Program-made: the position numbers and the translations under genes
Origin: Syntrophorhabdus sp. PtaB.Bin047
GTDB taxonomy: Bacteria > Desulfobacterota > Syntrophorhabdia > Syntrophorhabdales > Syntrophorhabdaceae
Assembly (NCBI GenBank): GCA_002067235.1
Contig: MVQP01000002.1
Location: 16,834-80,833 of the forward strand
Reading direction: 5' to 3'
Length of the DNA stretch: 64,000 bases
In this document: piece after piece, positions 1-8,326 of the stretch
Layout of the letters: each line of letters opens with the position of its first letter
Position numbering within the stretch: the first letter of the stretch is position 1
Notes under the pieces: generated by a model
The model's input: the letters and a program-made list of their open reading frames with translations, nothing else
What the model was told of the DNA's origin: nothing
The model's database searches: none

Positions 1-224
1 TCCTCATCGGGGGATTCCCCGAGAAGTTTTACATAACCTCCCATGGGGACCGCCGATATGGCGTATTCCGTTTCTCCCCGGGTGAAGCGGAGCAGTTTCT
101 TACCAAAGCCTATGGAGAAAGTGAGGATCTTGATGTTAAAGAACCTCGCCACCAGGAAATGCCCGAACTCGTGCACCAGAATGAGGAGCGCGAGGGCGAT
201 GAGAAAATACAAAAAGGAGATCAT
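1..224 (-). CDS. rseP: Site-2 intramembrane metalloprotease RseP, N-terminal part (runs off window)
   Basis: Only the first 74 codons lie in the window. The protein begins MISFLYF, has a hydrophobic first membrane segment, and carries the zinc-protease motif HEFGH at residues 18-22, followed by a VARFFNI stretch and a GxG-rich segment typical of RseP/S2P proteases. RseP cleaves membrane-bound anti-sigma factors and leftover signal peptides inside the inner membrane. The ATG at 224-222 overlaps the stop codon of dxr (223-221) as ATGA, so translation is probably coupled. The dxr-rseP order is common in proteobacteria. The PDZ domains and the second catalytic motif would lie left of the window. 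Confidence 0.93.
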   Translation of the reverse strand, partial: MISFLYFLIALALLILVHEFGHFLVARFFNIKILTFSIGFGKKLLRFTRGETEYAISAVPMGGYVKLLGESPDE

Positions 225-1381
225 GATCTTTTTCGTCCTGTACCAGTTATTTTAGTCATTGTTATGTCCCGTGTCCATGCCGCTGCCGCAAGTACCCCTT
301 CGAGGGTGTCGACGACACGCCCGCCGGAGACCTCAGCCAGTGTCTCGGCAACGATGCGTGGTATGTCGGTGAACCGGATGCGTCCGTCGATGAAGGTCTG
401 AACAGCCATCTCGTTGGACACGTTGTACGCGATGCATGCGCTGTCACCTTCCGCGAGGGCCTCATATGCGAGGCGGATCGAGGGGAACTTCCCGAGGTCC
501 GGCGGATGAAAGGTGAGTTTCATGCGTCCGCCGAGGTCGAGGGGCGAGAAAGGCAGGGGAAGCCGCTCTTCGTCGTTCAGCGCATATGCGATGGGGATCT
601 TCATGTCCGGGCATGCCATGTAGGCCAGAAGGGAATTGTCGGACAGCTCGACCATGCCGTGAACGATGCTTTCGGGATGTACAAGGGTCTTTATCCTCCC
701 GGGTTCGAGATCGAAGAGCCAGCGAGCCTCCATGATCTCAAGCCCCTTGTTCATGAGCGTTGCCGAATCGAGGGTGATCTTCTGCCCCATCCTCCAGGTG
801 GGATGGTTCATGGCCTCCGAAAGCTGCACGCTCTCCAGTGCTCTTTTCGTGTGTCTCCTGAAGGGGCCCCCCGAGGCGGTGATGATAAGGGACCGGACCT
901 CCTTGCCCTCCACACCCTTGAGGAGTTGATAGAGGGCGGAGTGCTCGCTGTCGACCGGTATGAGCCGGGACCCCTTCCCGGACAGGATCTTCCTGATGAT
1001 CCTTCCCGCCATGACAAGACTTTCCTTGTTGGCGAGGGCAAGGACCTTTCCGCACTCCAGGGCCTCGATGGTGGGTTCGAGCCCGATGCTGCCGGGCAGG
1101 GCATTGACGACGGTCTCAACGTCGGAGCGGATCAGTTCCTTCATGCCTTCGATGCCCGTGTGGACGCGTACGCCCCGTGCCGTGACCGCGCTCTTCTGCC
1201 TTTCGTCGAAGACGCAGACGGCCCGGGGTTTGAACCGGGTTATCTGTTCGTTGAGGAGATCTATGTTGTTCCTACAGGCGAGCCCGCAGACTTCAAAGGC
1301 CGCAGGGGCGTTGGCAATGACCTCGAGCGTTGCGGTGCCGATGGAGCCGGTGGAACCCAATATAAGAACTTTCTTGCTCAT
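221..1381 (-). CDS. dxr: 1-deoxy-D-xylulose 5-phosphate reductoisomerase
   Basis: Second enzyme of the MEP isoprenoid pathway: converts DXP to 2-C-methyl-D-erythritol 4-phosphate with NADPH and a divalent metal. The N-terminal NADPH motif LGSTGSIGT is at the start, ALANKESLVMAG and VDSEHSAL in the middle, and the conserved GPFR, HPTWRMG, MNKGLE and HPESIVHG segments follow in order. I chose the ATG at 1381 (386 aa, normal for the family) because it overlaps the cdsA stop as ATGA; an in-frame start at 1405 would add eight residues. It supplies precursors for the undecaprenyl diphosphate made by uppS two genes upstream. Confidence 0.97.
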   Translation of the reverse strand: MSKKVLILGSTGSIGTATLEVIANAPAAFEVCGLACRNNIDLLNEQITRFKPRAVCVFDERQKSAVTARGVRVHTGIEGMKELIRSDVETVVNALPGSIGLEPTIEALECGKVLALANKESLVMAGRIIRKILSGKGSRLIPVDSEHSALYQLLKGVEGKEVRSLIITASGGPFRRHTKRALESVQLSEAMNHPTWRMGQKITLDSATLMNKGLEIMEARWLFDLEPGRIKTLVHPESIVHGMVELSDNSLLAYMACPDMKIPIAYALNDEERLPLPFSPLDLGGRMKLTFHPPDLGKFPSIRLAYEALAEGDSACIAYNVSNEMAVQTFIDGRIRFTDIPRIVAETLAEVSGGRVVDTLEGVLAAAAWTRDITMTKITGTGRKRS

Positions 1382-2178
1382 AGGTATCTCGTCCAAACCA
1401 GACACGTGTAAAGAAAGGGCGCCGTGAAGATGAAGCTGTCGATACGGTCCAGAATACCACCATGCCCGGGAATGAGCCGCGATGAATCTTTAATGTTGAA
1501 CACCCTCTTGCACGCAGATTCGAGGAGGTCGCCTGCCTGACCGAGGAGGCCCATTGCCGCCCCGATGCCGACGGCCACCGGTATGCTTGTGCCCAGCAGC
1601 TGATAGCACGCCGTGATGACGGCCAGAGAACCCAGGGTCGCGCCCAGAAGGCCTTCAACCGTCTTCTTCGGACTGATCCGGGGGGCCAGGGGGTGCTTCC
1701 CGAATCTTTTCCCGATGCCGTAGGCGAAGATGTCGCTCGCCCAGATGGAGAAGAGAAGAATGAGGGGAAACAGCCCGTCCAATTCCTTCAGCAGGTAGAG
1801 ATAGAAGAAGGGGACGAGAATGAACAAGTTGCAGAAAAGGACAAGGGCGGCCTGGCCCGTGAGGTCCCTGTTTGCATCATCAGAGGATGTTTGCCTGTCG
1901 AAGACCTTGATGACGATGACGATGAATGCCGATGCCATCATCCAGAGCATGTAGATCTGGAAGAAGCGGAAATAAAGGGGCACCGTTCCGACGATGACGA
2001 GGATGGCGATAAGGTACTTCATGTGGCAGCCGGCAAGGGACGCGGCCTCGAGGAGCGCGACAACAGCTACGGCGAGAAGAAGGGCGAGGAGCCACACCGG
2101 GGGCAGGATATAGAAGAGAAGGGCAATGACAGGGGCAATACATATGCCCGTGATGACGCGATTCTTCAGTTCTCCCAA
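1378..2178 (-). CDS. cdsA: Phosphatidate cytidylyltransferase (CDP-diglyceride synthase)
   Basis: Integral membrane enzyme that makes CDP-diacylglycerol from phosphatidic acid and CTP, the branch point of phospholipid synthesis. The 266 aa protein is mostly hydrophobic helices. The C-terminal half holds the family signature: GKRFGKHPLAPRISPKKT-VEG, then GQAGDLLESACKR and the terminal RLIPGHGGILDRIDS with its catalytic acidic residues. It begins directly after the uppS stop (no gap) and its stop overlaps the dxr ATG, so it is inside the same operon. Confidence 0.96.
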   Translation of the reverse strand: MGELKNRVITGICIAPVIALLFYILPPVWLLALLLAVAVVALLEAASLAGCHMKYLIAILVIVGTVPLYFRFFQIYMLWMMASAFIVIVIKVFDRQTSSDDANRDLTGQAALVLFCNLFILVPFFYLYLLKELDGLFPLILLFSIWASDIFAYGIGKRFGKHPLAPRISPKKTVEGLLGATLGSLAVITACYQLLGTSIPVAVGIGAAMGLLGQAGDLLESACKRVFNIKDSSRLIPGHGGILDRIDSFIFTAPFLYTCLVWTRYL

Positions 2179-2910
2179 TCAGAAATCCTTCACGTTTCCA
2201 AACCTTCTGTCACGCTTCGCGAATTCGGCCAGCGCGTCGAGGAAGGCCTGTTTTCGAAAATCGGGCCAGAGGATATCGGTCACGTAGATCTCGGTATAGG
2301 CTACCTGCCAGAGCAGGAAGTTCGAGAGTCTCATCTCGCCGCTCGTGCGGATGAGAAAATCGGGATCGGGTATCGCCGGACTGTAGAGATGTCTCCTGAA
2401 GGCCCTCTCATCGATCCTCTTCACAAGGCCCTTCTTCACGTCCTCGCACAGAAGGCGCACGGATCGTATAATCTCCTTGCGTCCGCTGTAGCTGAGGGCA
2501 ATGGTCAGGACAAGGTTCCTGTTGCCCGCCGTCTTCTTCATCACGTCATCGAACTGTGCCTGGAGAGACCTCGAGAAATCACTCCTCTCGCCGATGATGT
2601 TGAAGCGTATGCCCCTGTCCATCATCATGGGAAGCTCCTGCTCCAGGTAGAGGCCGAGAAGGAACATGAGCATCTTGACCTCTTCCTTCGGCCGGGACCA
2701 GTTCTCCCTGGAAAAGGCATAGAGGGTGAGATAGGGTATGCCGAGGTCACAGGTTGTCTCCGTGATCTCCCGGACGGAGTCGATCCCGACCTTATGGCCT
2801 TCCGCTCGCTTAAGTTTCTGTTGTTTCGCCCATCTGCCGTTACCGTCCATGATGATGGCGACGTGAGTGGGCAATCTGTCGGGAGCCGTCTTTGTCATCG
2901 ATAGCGTCAC
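2179..2910 (-). CDS. uppS: Undecaprenyl diphosphate synthase (cis-prenyltransferase)
   Basis: Adds isopentenyl units in cis to farnesyl diphosphate to make the C55 carrier for peptidoglycan and O-antigen. The catalytic HVAIIMDGNGRWA motif with its Asp sits near residue 20, followed by LYAFSRENW-RP and the C-terminal RTSGEMRLSNFLLWQ-AYTE motif that binds pyrophosphate. The furthest start is GTG at 2910, touching the frr stop; an ATG at 2898 (four codons in) is equally possible and neither has a clear Shine-Dalgarno. About 240 aa, normal length. Confidence 0.96.
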   Translation of the reverse strand: MTLSMTKTAPDRLPTHVAIIMDGNGRWAKQQKLKRAEGHKVGIDSVREITETTCDLGIPYLTLYAFSRENWSRPKEEVKMLMFLLGLYLEQELPMMMDRGIRFNIIGERSDFSRSLQAQFDDVMKKTAGNRNLVLTIALSYSGRKEIIRSVRLLCEDVKKGLVKRIDERAFRRHLYSPAIPDPDFLIRTSGEMRLSNFLLWQVAYTEIYVTDILWPDFRKQAFLDALAEFAKRDRRFGNVKDF

Positions 2911-3468
2911 TCAGATGGAGAGGATCTCTTTCTCTTTCTCGGAAAAGAGCTTTTCTGCCATTTCTATATGCTTGTCCGTGAGCTTCTGGACGTCGTCCTG
3001 CTTCTTCTTAAGGTCGTCCTGGGAAATGGTCTTGTCCTTTTCCAGTTTCTTCAGCTTCTCGTTTATGTCCCTCCGCACGTTTCTCATGGCGACGCGGGTG
3101 CCCTCGAGCATCTTGCTGCCCTGCTTCGTGAGTTCCTTGCGCCGCTCCTCTGTGAGCTTCGGGAAGGTCAGCCGGATGGTCTTGCCGTCGGACATGGGAT
3201 TGACGCCGAGGTCCGATTTCTGGATCGCCTTTTCGATCTCCGCGATGACGGTGTTGTCCCATGGCTGGATGGTGATGGTCCGTGAATCGGGAACGCCGAT
3301 TGTCGCCACCTGGTTGAGCGGTGTGGGCTGCTTGTAATAATCTATCTTGATATCTTCGAGCAGAGACACCGAGGCAACGCCGGTGCGCAGTTTCGAGAAG
3401 TCCTTCTTCAGTGCCGCGAGAGATTTCTTCAGCTTGTCCTCAAGTTCGGTCATAACGTCATTGCTCAT
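2911..3468 (-). CDS. frr: Ribosome recycling factor
   Basis: With EF-G it splits the post-termination ribosome. 185 aa is the standard length. Recognisable by the helical N-terminus with KLRTGVAS, the domain II segment YYKQPTPLNQVATIGVPDSRTITIQPWD, and the C-terminal VRRDINEKLKKLEKD--ISQDD helix. It lies four bases downstream of pyrH, in the classical rpsB-tsf-pyrH-frr order, so all four are almost surely co-transcribed. Confidence 0.98.
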   Translation of the reverse strand: MSNDVMTELEDKLKKSLAALKKDFSKLRTGVASVSLLEDIKIDYYKQPTPLNQVATIGVPDSRTITIQPWDNTVIAEIEKAIQKSDLGVNPMSDGKTIRLTFPKLTEERRKELTKQGSKMLEGTRVAMRNVRRDINEKLKKLEKDKTISQDDLKKKQDDVQKLTDKHIEMAEKLFSEKEKEILSI

Positions 3469-3472
3469 AGGG

Positions 3473-4180
3473 TTACCTCCTCACGATTGTCCCTATTTTT
3501 TCGCCAAGAACCACTTTCTTCAGGTTGTCCCTGACGCGTACGCTGAACACGGCAATGGGGATGTCGTTCTCCTTGCAAAGCGTTATTGCAGTGAGGTCCA
3601 TGACCTGAAGGTCTCTCTCGAGGACCTCGCTGTAAGATATCTCCGGGTAGAAGACGGCGTCCGCATGGGCCTCGGGGTCCCTGTCGTAAACACCGTCCAC
3701 CTTTGTAGCTTTCATGAGTATGTCGGCTTTCGTCTCGACCGCACGGAGGGCCGCGGCCGTATCGGTGGTGAAGTAGGGATTGCCGGTCCCGCAGGCGAAG
3801 ATGACGACCTTCCCCTCGTCAAGGTACCTCCTGGCCCGTGCATGGTCGTAGGGCTCGGCGATCCTTTCCAGTGCAAGCGCCGTCTGCACCACCGCCGGAG
3901 TGCCCATCCTGACGAGGGTGTCCTGGAGAACGAGGGCGTTGATAACGGTTGCCACCATACCCACGTAATCCCCGGTGACCCTGTCCATCCCCTGCTTCTC
4001 TCCTCTTTTTCCACGGTATATGTTGCCACCGCCGAGAACGATGGCCACCTCGACCCCGAGTCTCCGGACATCACCGATCTGGCCGGCAATGTCGGCGACG
4101 ACGGCATGGTCTATGCCATGCCCCTCGTTGCCCATGAGAACCTCGCCACTGAGTTTGAGGAGGATCCTCTTGTATCCCAT
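3473..4180 (-). CDS. pyrH: Uridylate kinase (UMP kinase)
   Basis: Cytosolic hexameric kinase that makes UDP from UMP and ATP. 235 aa. The amino-acid-kinase fold is evident from LLKLSGEVL near the N-terminus, the VLGGGNIYRG glycine loop, GTGNPYFTTDTAA in the nucleotide-binding region and KATKVDGVYDRDP towards the end. One base separates it from the tsf stop. Bacterial PyrH is unrelated to eukaryotic UMP/CMP kinases. Confidence 0.98.
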   Translation of the reverse strand: MGYKRILLKLSGEVLMGNEGHGIDHAVVADIAGQIGDVRRLGVEVAIVLGGGNIYRGKRGEKQGMDRVTGDYVGMVATVINALVLQDTLVRMGTPAVVQTALALERIAEPYDHARARRYLDEGKVVIFACGTGNPYFTTDTAAALRAVETKADILMKATKVDGVYDRDPEAHADAVFYPEISYSEVLERDLQVMDLTAITLCKENDIPIAVFSVRVRDNLKKVVLGEKIGTIVRR

Positions 4181-4181
4181 G

Positions 4182-4787
4182 CTAGTCCTGAAGTGTCTCG
4201 CCCAACTGGAACCTCACGAAACGGTTGATGACGATCTTTTCCCCCGTCTTCACGAGGAGCTCCTCGAGAAGGTCCTTGATGGTCATGTCCGGGTTCTTTA
4301 TGAAGGTCTGCTCCACGAGGCAGACCTCCTGGTAGAACTTCTCCAGTTTCCCCTCAGCTATCTTGTCGATGATCTTCTCCGGTTTGCCCGATTCGAGGGC
4401 CTGGTTCCGGTAGATGGTCTTTTCCCTTTCGATCTGGTCGGCGGGAATGTCCTCGCGCTTCACGTACAGCGGATTCGAGGCCGTTATCTGCATGGCCACG
4501 TCCTTCACGAAATTTTGGAACTGGTCGGTTTTGGCGACGAAATCGGTCTCGCAGTTGATCTCGACCATGGCGCCCACCTTGCCGCCCGTGTGTATGTAAG
4601 AGGCGACGGAACCCTCGGAAGCGACCCGGCCCATCCTCTTCTGAAGCTTGGCAAGGCCTTTCTCCCGAAGGAAATCGACGGCCTTTTCCATATCTCCATT
4701 AGAATGCTTCAGGGCCTCTTTGCAGTCCATGAGGCCGACACCTGTCTTTTCACGTAATTTTTTTACTGCGTCAGCAGAAATATCCAT
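4182..4787 (-). CDS. tsf: Elongation factor Ts (short form)
   Basis: Guanine nucleotide exchange factor for EF-Tu. The protein starts MDISADAVKKLREKTGVG with the UBA-like domain, then the exchange motif ETDFVAKTDQF. At 201 aa it is the short type with a single core repeat, as in Thermus, not the ~283 aa two-repeat E. coli type. I chose the ATG at 4787 because a strong GAGGAGG lies about six bases upstream; an in-frame start at 4802 would precede this Shine-Dalgarno and is unlikely. Confidence 0.97.
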   Translation of the reverse strand: MDISADAVKKLREKTGVGLMDCKEALKHSNGDMEKAVDFLREKGLAKLQKRMGRVASEGSVASYIHTGGKVGAMVEINCETDFVAKTDQFQNFVKDVAMQITASNPLYVKREDIPADQIEREKTIYRNQALESGKPEKIIDKIAEGKLEKFYQEVCLVEQTFIKNPDMTIKDLLEELLVKTGEKIVINRFVRFQLGETLQD

Positions 4788-4805
4788 GGAAGTCCTCCTC
4801 AACTG

Positions 4806-5594
4806 TTAAGCTTCGTACTCGTCGTATTTTTCCTCTTCCAGCACGCTTTCGTCGACAAAGGGCTTGAGGTCTTCGGCCGGCCCTTCATCCTTGCCCTGGA
4901 ACTCTTCCACGTACAGGGCTTTCCCTTCCAAAACCGCATCGGCGATGCGGGAAGTAATGAGCTTGATGGCACGGATGGCATCGTCGTTGCCGGGGATGAC
5001 GAAATCGATATCGTCGGGATCACAGTTCGTATCGACGATGCCGACTGTGGGGATGCCCAGCTTCTTGGCCTCGTTCACGGCGATATACTCCTTCTTCGGG
5101 TCCACGACGTATATGGCCCCGGGGAGCCTCTCCATCCCCTTGATGCCTCCGATGTTCCTTTCCAGCTTCTCTATCTCGCGCTCTATGCCTATGGCCTCCT
5201 TCTTCGGGAGGACCTTGTATATGTCGCTTCCCTTGAGTTCCTCGTACTTGCGGAGCCGGTCGATGCTCTTCTCGATGGTCTGGAAGTTCGTCATCGTACC
5301 GCCGAGCCAGCGGTTGTTGACGTGAAAAGCCCCGCAGCGTTTCGATTCTTCGGCGATGGATTCCTGGGCCTGCTTCTTCGTGCCGACGAACAGGATGTAT
5401 TCATTGCGGGACGCCACTTCCTTGACGAAGTTGTAGGCCTCCTTGAACATCTTGAGGGTCTTCTGAAGGTCGATGATGTAGATGCCGTTGCGGGCGCCGA
5501 ATATATAAGGCTTCATCTTGGGGTTCCAGCGTTTTGTCTGGTGCCCGAAGTGAACGCCAGCTTCCAGCAATTGTTTGATGGTAAGGTTCGACAT
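4806..5594 (-). CDS. rpsB: 30S ribosomal protein S2
   Basis: 262 aa. Starts [27 protein letters not shown], the canonical S2 N-terminus, with [38 protein letters not shown] and [13 protein letters not shown] further on. The C-terminus is acidic. A strong AGGAGG lies five bases before the ATG. First gene of the minus-strand operon rpsB-tsf-pyrH-frr-uppS-cdsA-dxr-rseP; its promoter should lie in 5595-5700, but I could not pick a convincing -35/-10 pair there. Confidence 0.98.
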   Translation of the reverse strand: MSNLTIKQLLEAGVHFGHQTKRWNPKMKPYIFGARNGIYIIDLQKTLKMFKEAYNFVKEVASRNEYILFVGTKKQAQESIAEESKRCGAFHVNNRWLGGTMTNFQTIEKSIDRLRKYEELKGSDIYKVLPKKEAIGIEREIEKLERNIGGIKGMERLPGAIYVVDPKKEYIAVNEAKKLGIPTVGIVDTNCDPDDIDFVIPGNDDAIRAIKLITSRIADAVLEGKALYVEEFQGKDEGPAEDLKPFVDESVLEEEKYDEYEA

Positions 5595-5787
5595 TATTCC
5601 TCCTGGTTTTAGTCTTCCGCCTTTCGCACTTTAACGGCAGACAGTTTCCTGCACCCTGACATTAATTGAAAGACGTGCAAATTTGATCGAGTTGTAAAAT
5701 ACCATATGATTACGTGTATTTCAAGAAAAAAGGGGGAAGGGGGGCGGGAACATGGGGCAGGGGGCGGGGAAAAGCAAGCGGAGGGGG

Positions 5788-5825
5788 ATAGGACCTATAG
5801 GTCCTATCAATCCTATAGGTCCTAT
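5788..5825. repeat. GGACCTATA-type palindromic repeat patch
   Basis: The first 20 bases (5788-5807) form a perfect palindrome built from AGGACCTATAGGTCCT, followed after CAA by another CCTATAGGTCCTAT unit. It sits just beyond the stop codon of the PAS gene and about 200 bases upstream of rpsB, so between divergent transcripts. The same unit recurs at 15241-15403. The hairpin might end transcription or be a dispersed intergenic repeat. The rest of 5595-5842 holds a G/A-rich stretch and the presumed rpsB promoter. Confidence 0.7.
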
Positions 5826-5842
5826 TTTCTTTCCCCTGGTCC

Positions 5843-7846
5843 TTATCCCTTCTTTTCCCTGATTATCGCCAGCAGGTACTTTGTTCCCGAGAGATCGAGG
5901 GAGTTGAGGCTGATCTCGGTGTCGAAATCGGTCCCGTCAAACCTCCTGTGCCGCCAGTGGAAGAACTGAGGCCTGCCTTTAAAGGCCTCCCGGATGATCT
6001 TAACAGCTTTTTCCTTTGAATCACTTCCGTCGGGTTGCATGGGAGGAGAGAGCCTGTGAGGAGGCTGCGAGATGATGTCTTCCTTGGTGCCCCCGAACAC
6101 GGAGAGGGCCTTCCGGTTACACTCGACGATGGCGAACCTGTCCATCAGGAATATCGCATCGTTGGCGTTCTCGAAGATCGCGTGGAACTTCATTTCGCTG
6201 TCCCTGAGCGCGTCCGACGCCAGCTTGCGTTCCGTGACATCCCTCAGGAATGCCAGTGTGACCGGTTCGTTGCGGTATGTGGTGCCTGTGGCCGACACCT
6301 CCACGTAGATGAGGCTCCCATCCTTCCTTCTCCCTCTGAACTCGTACTTGTCGGGCACCTGTTCTCCCCGCTGGCGTCTCTGGTTGATATCCCGGACTCG
6401 CTCCAGGTCCTCGGGGGCTATGGTCTTCTCATGACCCTGTCCGATGACCTCATCGGGGGAATCGAATCCGAAGATGTCGCAAAAACGCTGATTCACGTAG
6501 AGATGAATGCTGCCCTTAACGATGGCCACGCCGTCGTTGGAACATTCGATCGCCGTCCGGTAGCGCTCCTCCGATTCTTTCAGTCTTTCCTCGGCCTCTT
6601 TCTGGGCGGTTACGTCCCGGACCGACTGTATGACCCCGGTGATGTTGCCGTCAAGGTCGTATATTGGGCTCGCCTTCGCCCAGATGTAAAGAGGCTTGCC
6701 GCGCACCATGAGAGGTTCCCGGGGTTCGGCGACGAGGCGGTCCATCTCCTTGGCGATGAAGGAATACCGCTTCTCCGCCTCCCGGTCAGGCTTCAGGACG
6801 AAGTCGGCGAGGAGGGGCTGACGCTTTCCGTAAAAGGGTAGGGAATACTCGTGGTTTCCCTTGCCGAGGATGTCGACGGCCCGGACACCGGACAGTTCTT
6901 CCATGGCCCTGTTCCATGCGATCACGCGACCGTCCTTGTCGATGGCGAAAGTGGCGTCGGGAAGGAAGTTGATGATGTCCGCGAGCCGTCTTTCCGACTC
7001 GATCAGGGCCTCTTCGGTCTTTTTGTACTCCGTGACGTCCTGTACCACCGTCAGGATCGTATTCTCACCGGTAATGGCATGGGGCACGATGCTGAGGAGT
7101 GCGCGAAGTATCTGCCGATCCTTGCGCCGAAGGTCGACAAGGTAATTATGCAGGATCCCCTTGTTCCTGAGGTGTTTGAGGAGAACCTGCCTGTCATGGC
7201 TCCTGGCAAAGAAATCCCGCGTCCGCATGTTCGATATCTCGGTACGGGTGAACCCGGTCATCCTCTGGAGCATCGAGTTGTAAGATACAATCCTGCCGTC
7301 GGGAGTGTTGATGCATATGCCCACGGGAATGTTTTCGAACAGTGCCTGGTAGCGGTCCTCGCTCCTGCGCAGGCCCGTCTCGATCTGTCTCTCCTCCGTG
7401 GCGTCGGAGATGAGCGCATATACACCGTCTATCTGTGACCCCGGGCCCGTGCAGGGTATGATCGTGCTCCTGACGTGGCGTGCCACACCGGCGTTGTCGG
7501 ACACGTCCTGTTCGAAGACCACTGTTTCTCCCTTGAGGGACCTTTCGACGTATCCTCTCAGGAGAGACCATTCCCGGGTACCGAGGACCTCCGCGACCAG
7601 TTTCCCGCAGATGTCGCTACCTGCCCTGCCGTACCATGATTCATAGGTCTTGTTGACGAAGCGGTAGCGAAAGTCCCTGTCTATGTAAACGATCGACATC
7701 GGCAGGGAATCGGCTATGAGGCGGAGCCTCTCTTCGTCTGCATTCGCACGGGGAGCGGTGGCCGGCCCGCCGGCAATGCCTGCCTCAATGCCCACAGGGT
7801 CAGCTATGCCATCGGCCCTGCGGGTTCTGTCATGAAGGTCTCTCAT
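5843..7846 (-). CDS. Five-PAS-domain sensor protein without a recognisable output domain
   Basis: 667 aa, no signal peptide or membrane segment seen. It reads as about five consecutive PAS/PAC units (roughly residues 40-155, 160-275, 283-415, 425-540, 545-665), each beginning with an S-box such as RYQALFENIPVGICI or KFHAIFENANDAIFL and ending in a PAC motif such as VVQDVTEYKK or FLRDVTERK. The protein stops right after the last PAC (LLAIIREKKG); there is no histidine kinase, GGDEF, HTH or methyl-accepting domain. It may act by protein-protein interaction, or it may have lost its output module. The neighbouring DNA downstream carries a palindromic repeat and no kinase remnant. Confidence 0.85.
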   Translation of the reverse strand: MRDLHDRTRRADGIADPVGIEAGIAGGPATAPRANADEERLRLIADSLPMSIVYIDRDFRYRFVNKTYESWYGRAGSDICGKLVAEVLGTREWSLLRGYVERSLKGETVVFEQDVSDNAGVARHVRSTIIPCTGPGSQIDGVYALISDATEERQIETGLRRSEDRYQALFENIPVGICINTPDGRIVSYNSMLQRMTGFTRTEISNMRTRDFFARSHDRQVLLKHLRNKGILHNYLVDLRRKDRQILRALLSIVPHAITGENTILTVVQDVTEYKKTEEALIESERRLADIINFLPDATFAIDKDGRVIAWNRAMEELSGVRAVDILGKGNHEYSLPFYGKRQPLLADFVLKPDREAEKRYSFIAKEMDRLVAEPREPLMVRGKPLYIWAKASPIYDLDGNITGVIQSVRDVTAQKEAEERLKESEERYRTAIECSNDGVAIVKGSIHLYVNQRFCDIFGFDSPDEVIGQGHEKTIAPEDLERVRDINQRRQRGEQVPDKYEFRGRRKDGSLIYVEVSATGTTYRNEPVTLAFLRDVTERKLASDALRDSEMKFHAIFENANDAIFLMDRFAIVECNRKALSVFGGTKEDIISQPPHRLSPPMQPDGSDSKEKAVKIIREAFKGRPQFFHWRHRRFDGTDFDTEISLNSLDLSGTKYLLAIIREKKG

Positions 7847-8197
7847 GTTTTCTGCGCACCTCTATTCGGAGATTCTCACATCATGCCTTAATGGAGATCA
7901 GGGCCCGACAGGATACCGGCGGAAGGTGGCGAAGAACCAGTGCAACGAGACGGTGACTGTCATCTGAGGATCGGGCCTTATGTCGTTGCTTGCACTATAG
8001 TCACTATAATAGCACGATTTGAGACAGATGGGGAGATAAATAGGGGGCGGGTCATAGGTCATAGTTCATAGGTGATAGGAAGGTGTTTCTCCATTACCCA
8101 TGACCAATTACCCGTGACCTGCTTTATGGCCTGCTTTACCTTCTTGAAAACATTGGGGGTTATGTGGTATGTTGACGAAAACTGCAAGGAGGGCCAC
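7847..8197. other. 351-base spacer with direct repeats, no gene seen
   Basis: Divergent spacer between the PAS gene (minus) and the small basic protein gene (plus), so promoters for both are expected. An 8-base palindrome ACTATAGT occurs within the stretch CACTATAGTCACTATA near 7993-8010. From 8050 there is a GGTCATA tandem patch and then two 13-base units, ATTACCCATGACC (8093-8105) and ATTACCCGTGACC (8107-8119), differing by one base. No convincing protein-coding signal is seen on either strand. Confidence 0.5.
8050..8119. repeat. GGTCATA / ATTACCC(A/G)TGACC direct repeats
   Basis: GGTCATA occurs at 8050-8056 and 8057-8063 with a TTCATAGG variant after it, followed by the paired 13-mers at 8093-8105 and 8107-8119. 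The unit length of about seven bases resembles the other intergenic repeat patches of this window, although the sequence is different. Confidence 0.6.
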
Positions 8198-8326
8198 ATG
8201 CCATCTCTTTCCAAGAAGACGGAATTAAAAAGAAAAAGGAAGAAAGCGTCCCAGAACCCGAAGAGGAAGAAAGCGATGTCCAAGGCGTCTACCCCGGCAT
8301 TTGCCGTTCACGTAGACAAGGAATGA
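8198..8326 (+). CDS. Small lysine/arginine-rich protein, 42 aa, upstream of radical SAM gene
   Basis: Starts with ATG at 8198 after an AAGGAGGG Shine-Dalgarno about five bases upstream; longer upstream reading frame lacks such a site. The protein is strongly basic (runs such as KRKRKK and PKRKK) with a less basic tail ending HVDKE. Its TGA overlaps the next gene's ATG as ATGA, so the two are translationally coupled. I do not recognise the family; strong basic character suggests nucleic-acid or ribosome contact, which is inference only. Confidence 0.65.
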   Translation: MPSLSKKTELKRKRKKASQNPKRKKAMSKASTPAFAVHVDKE

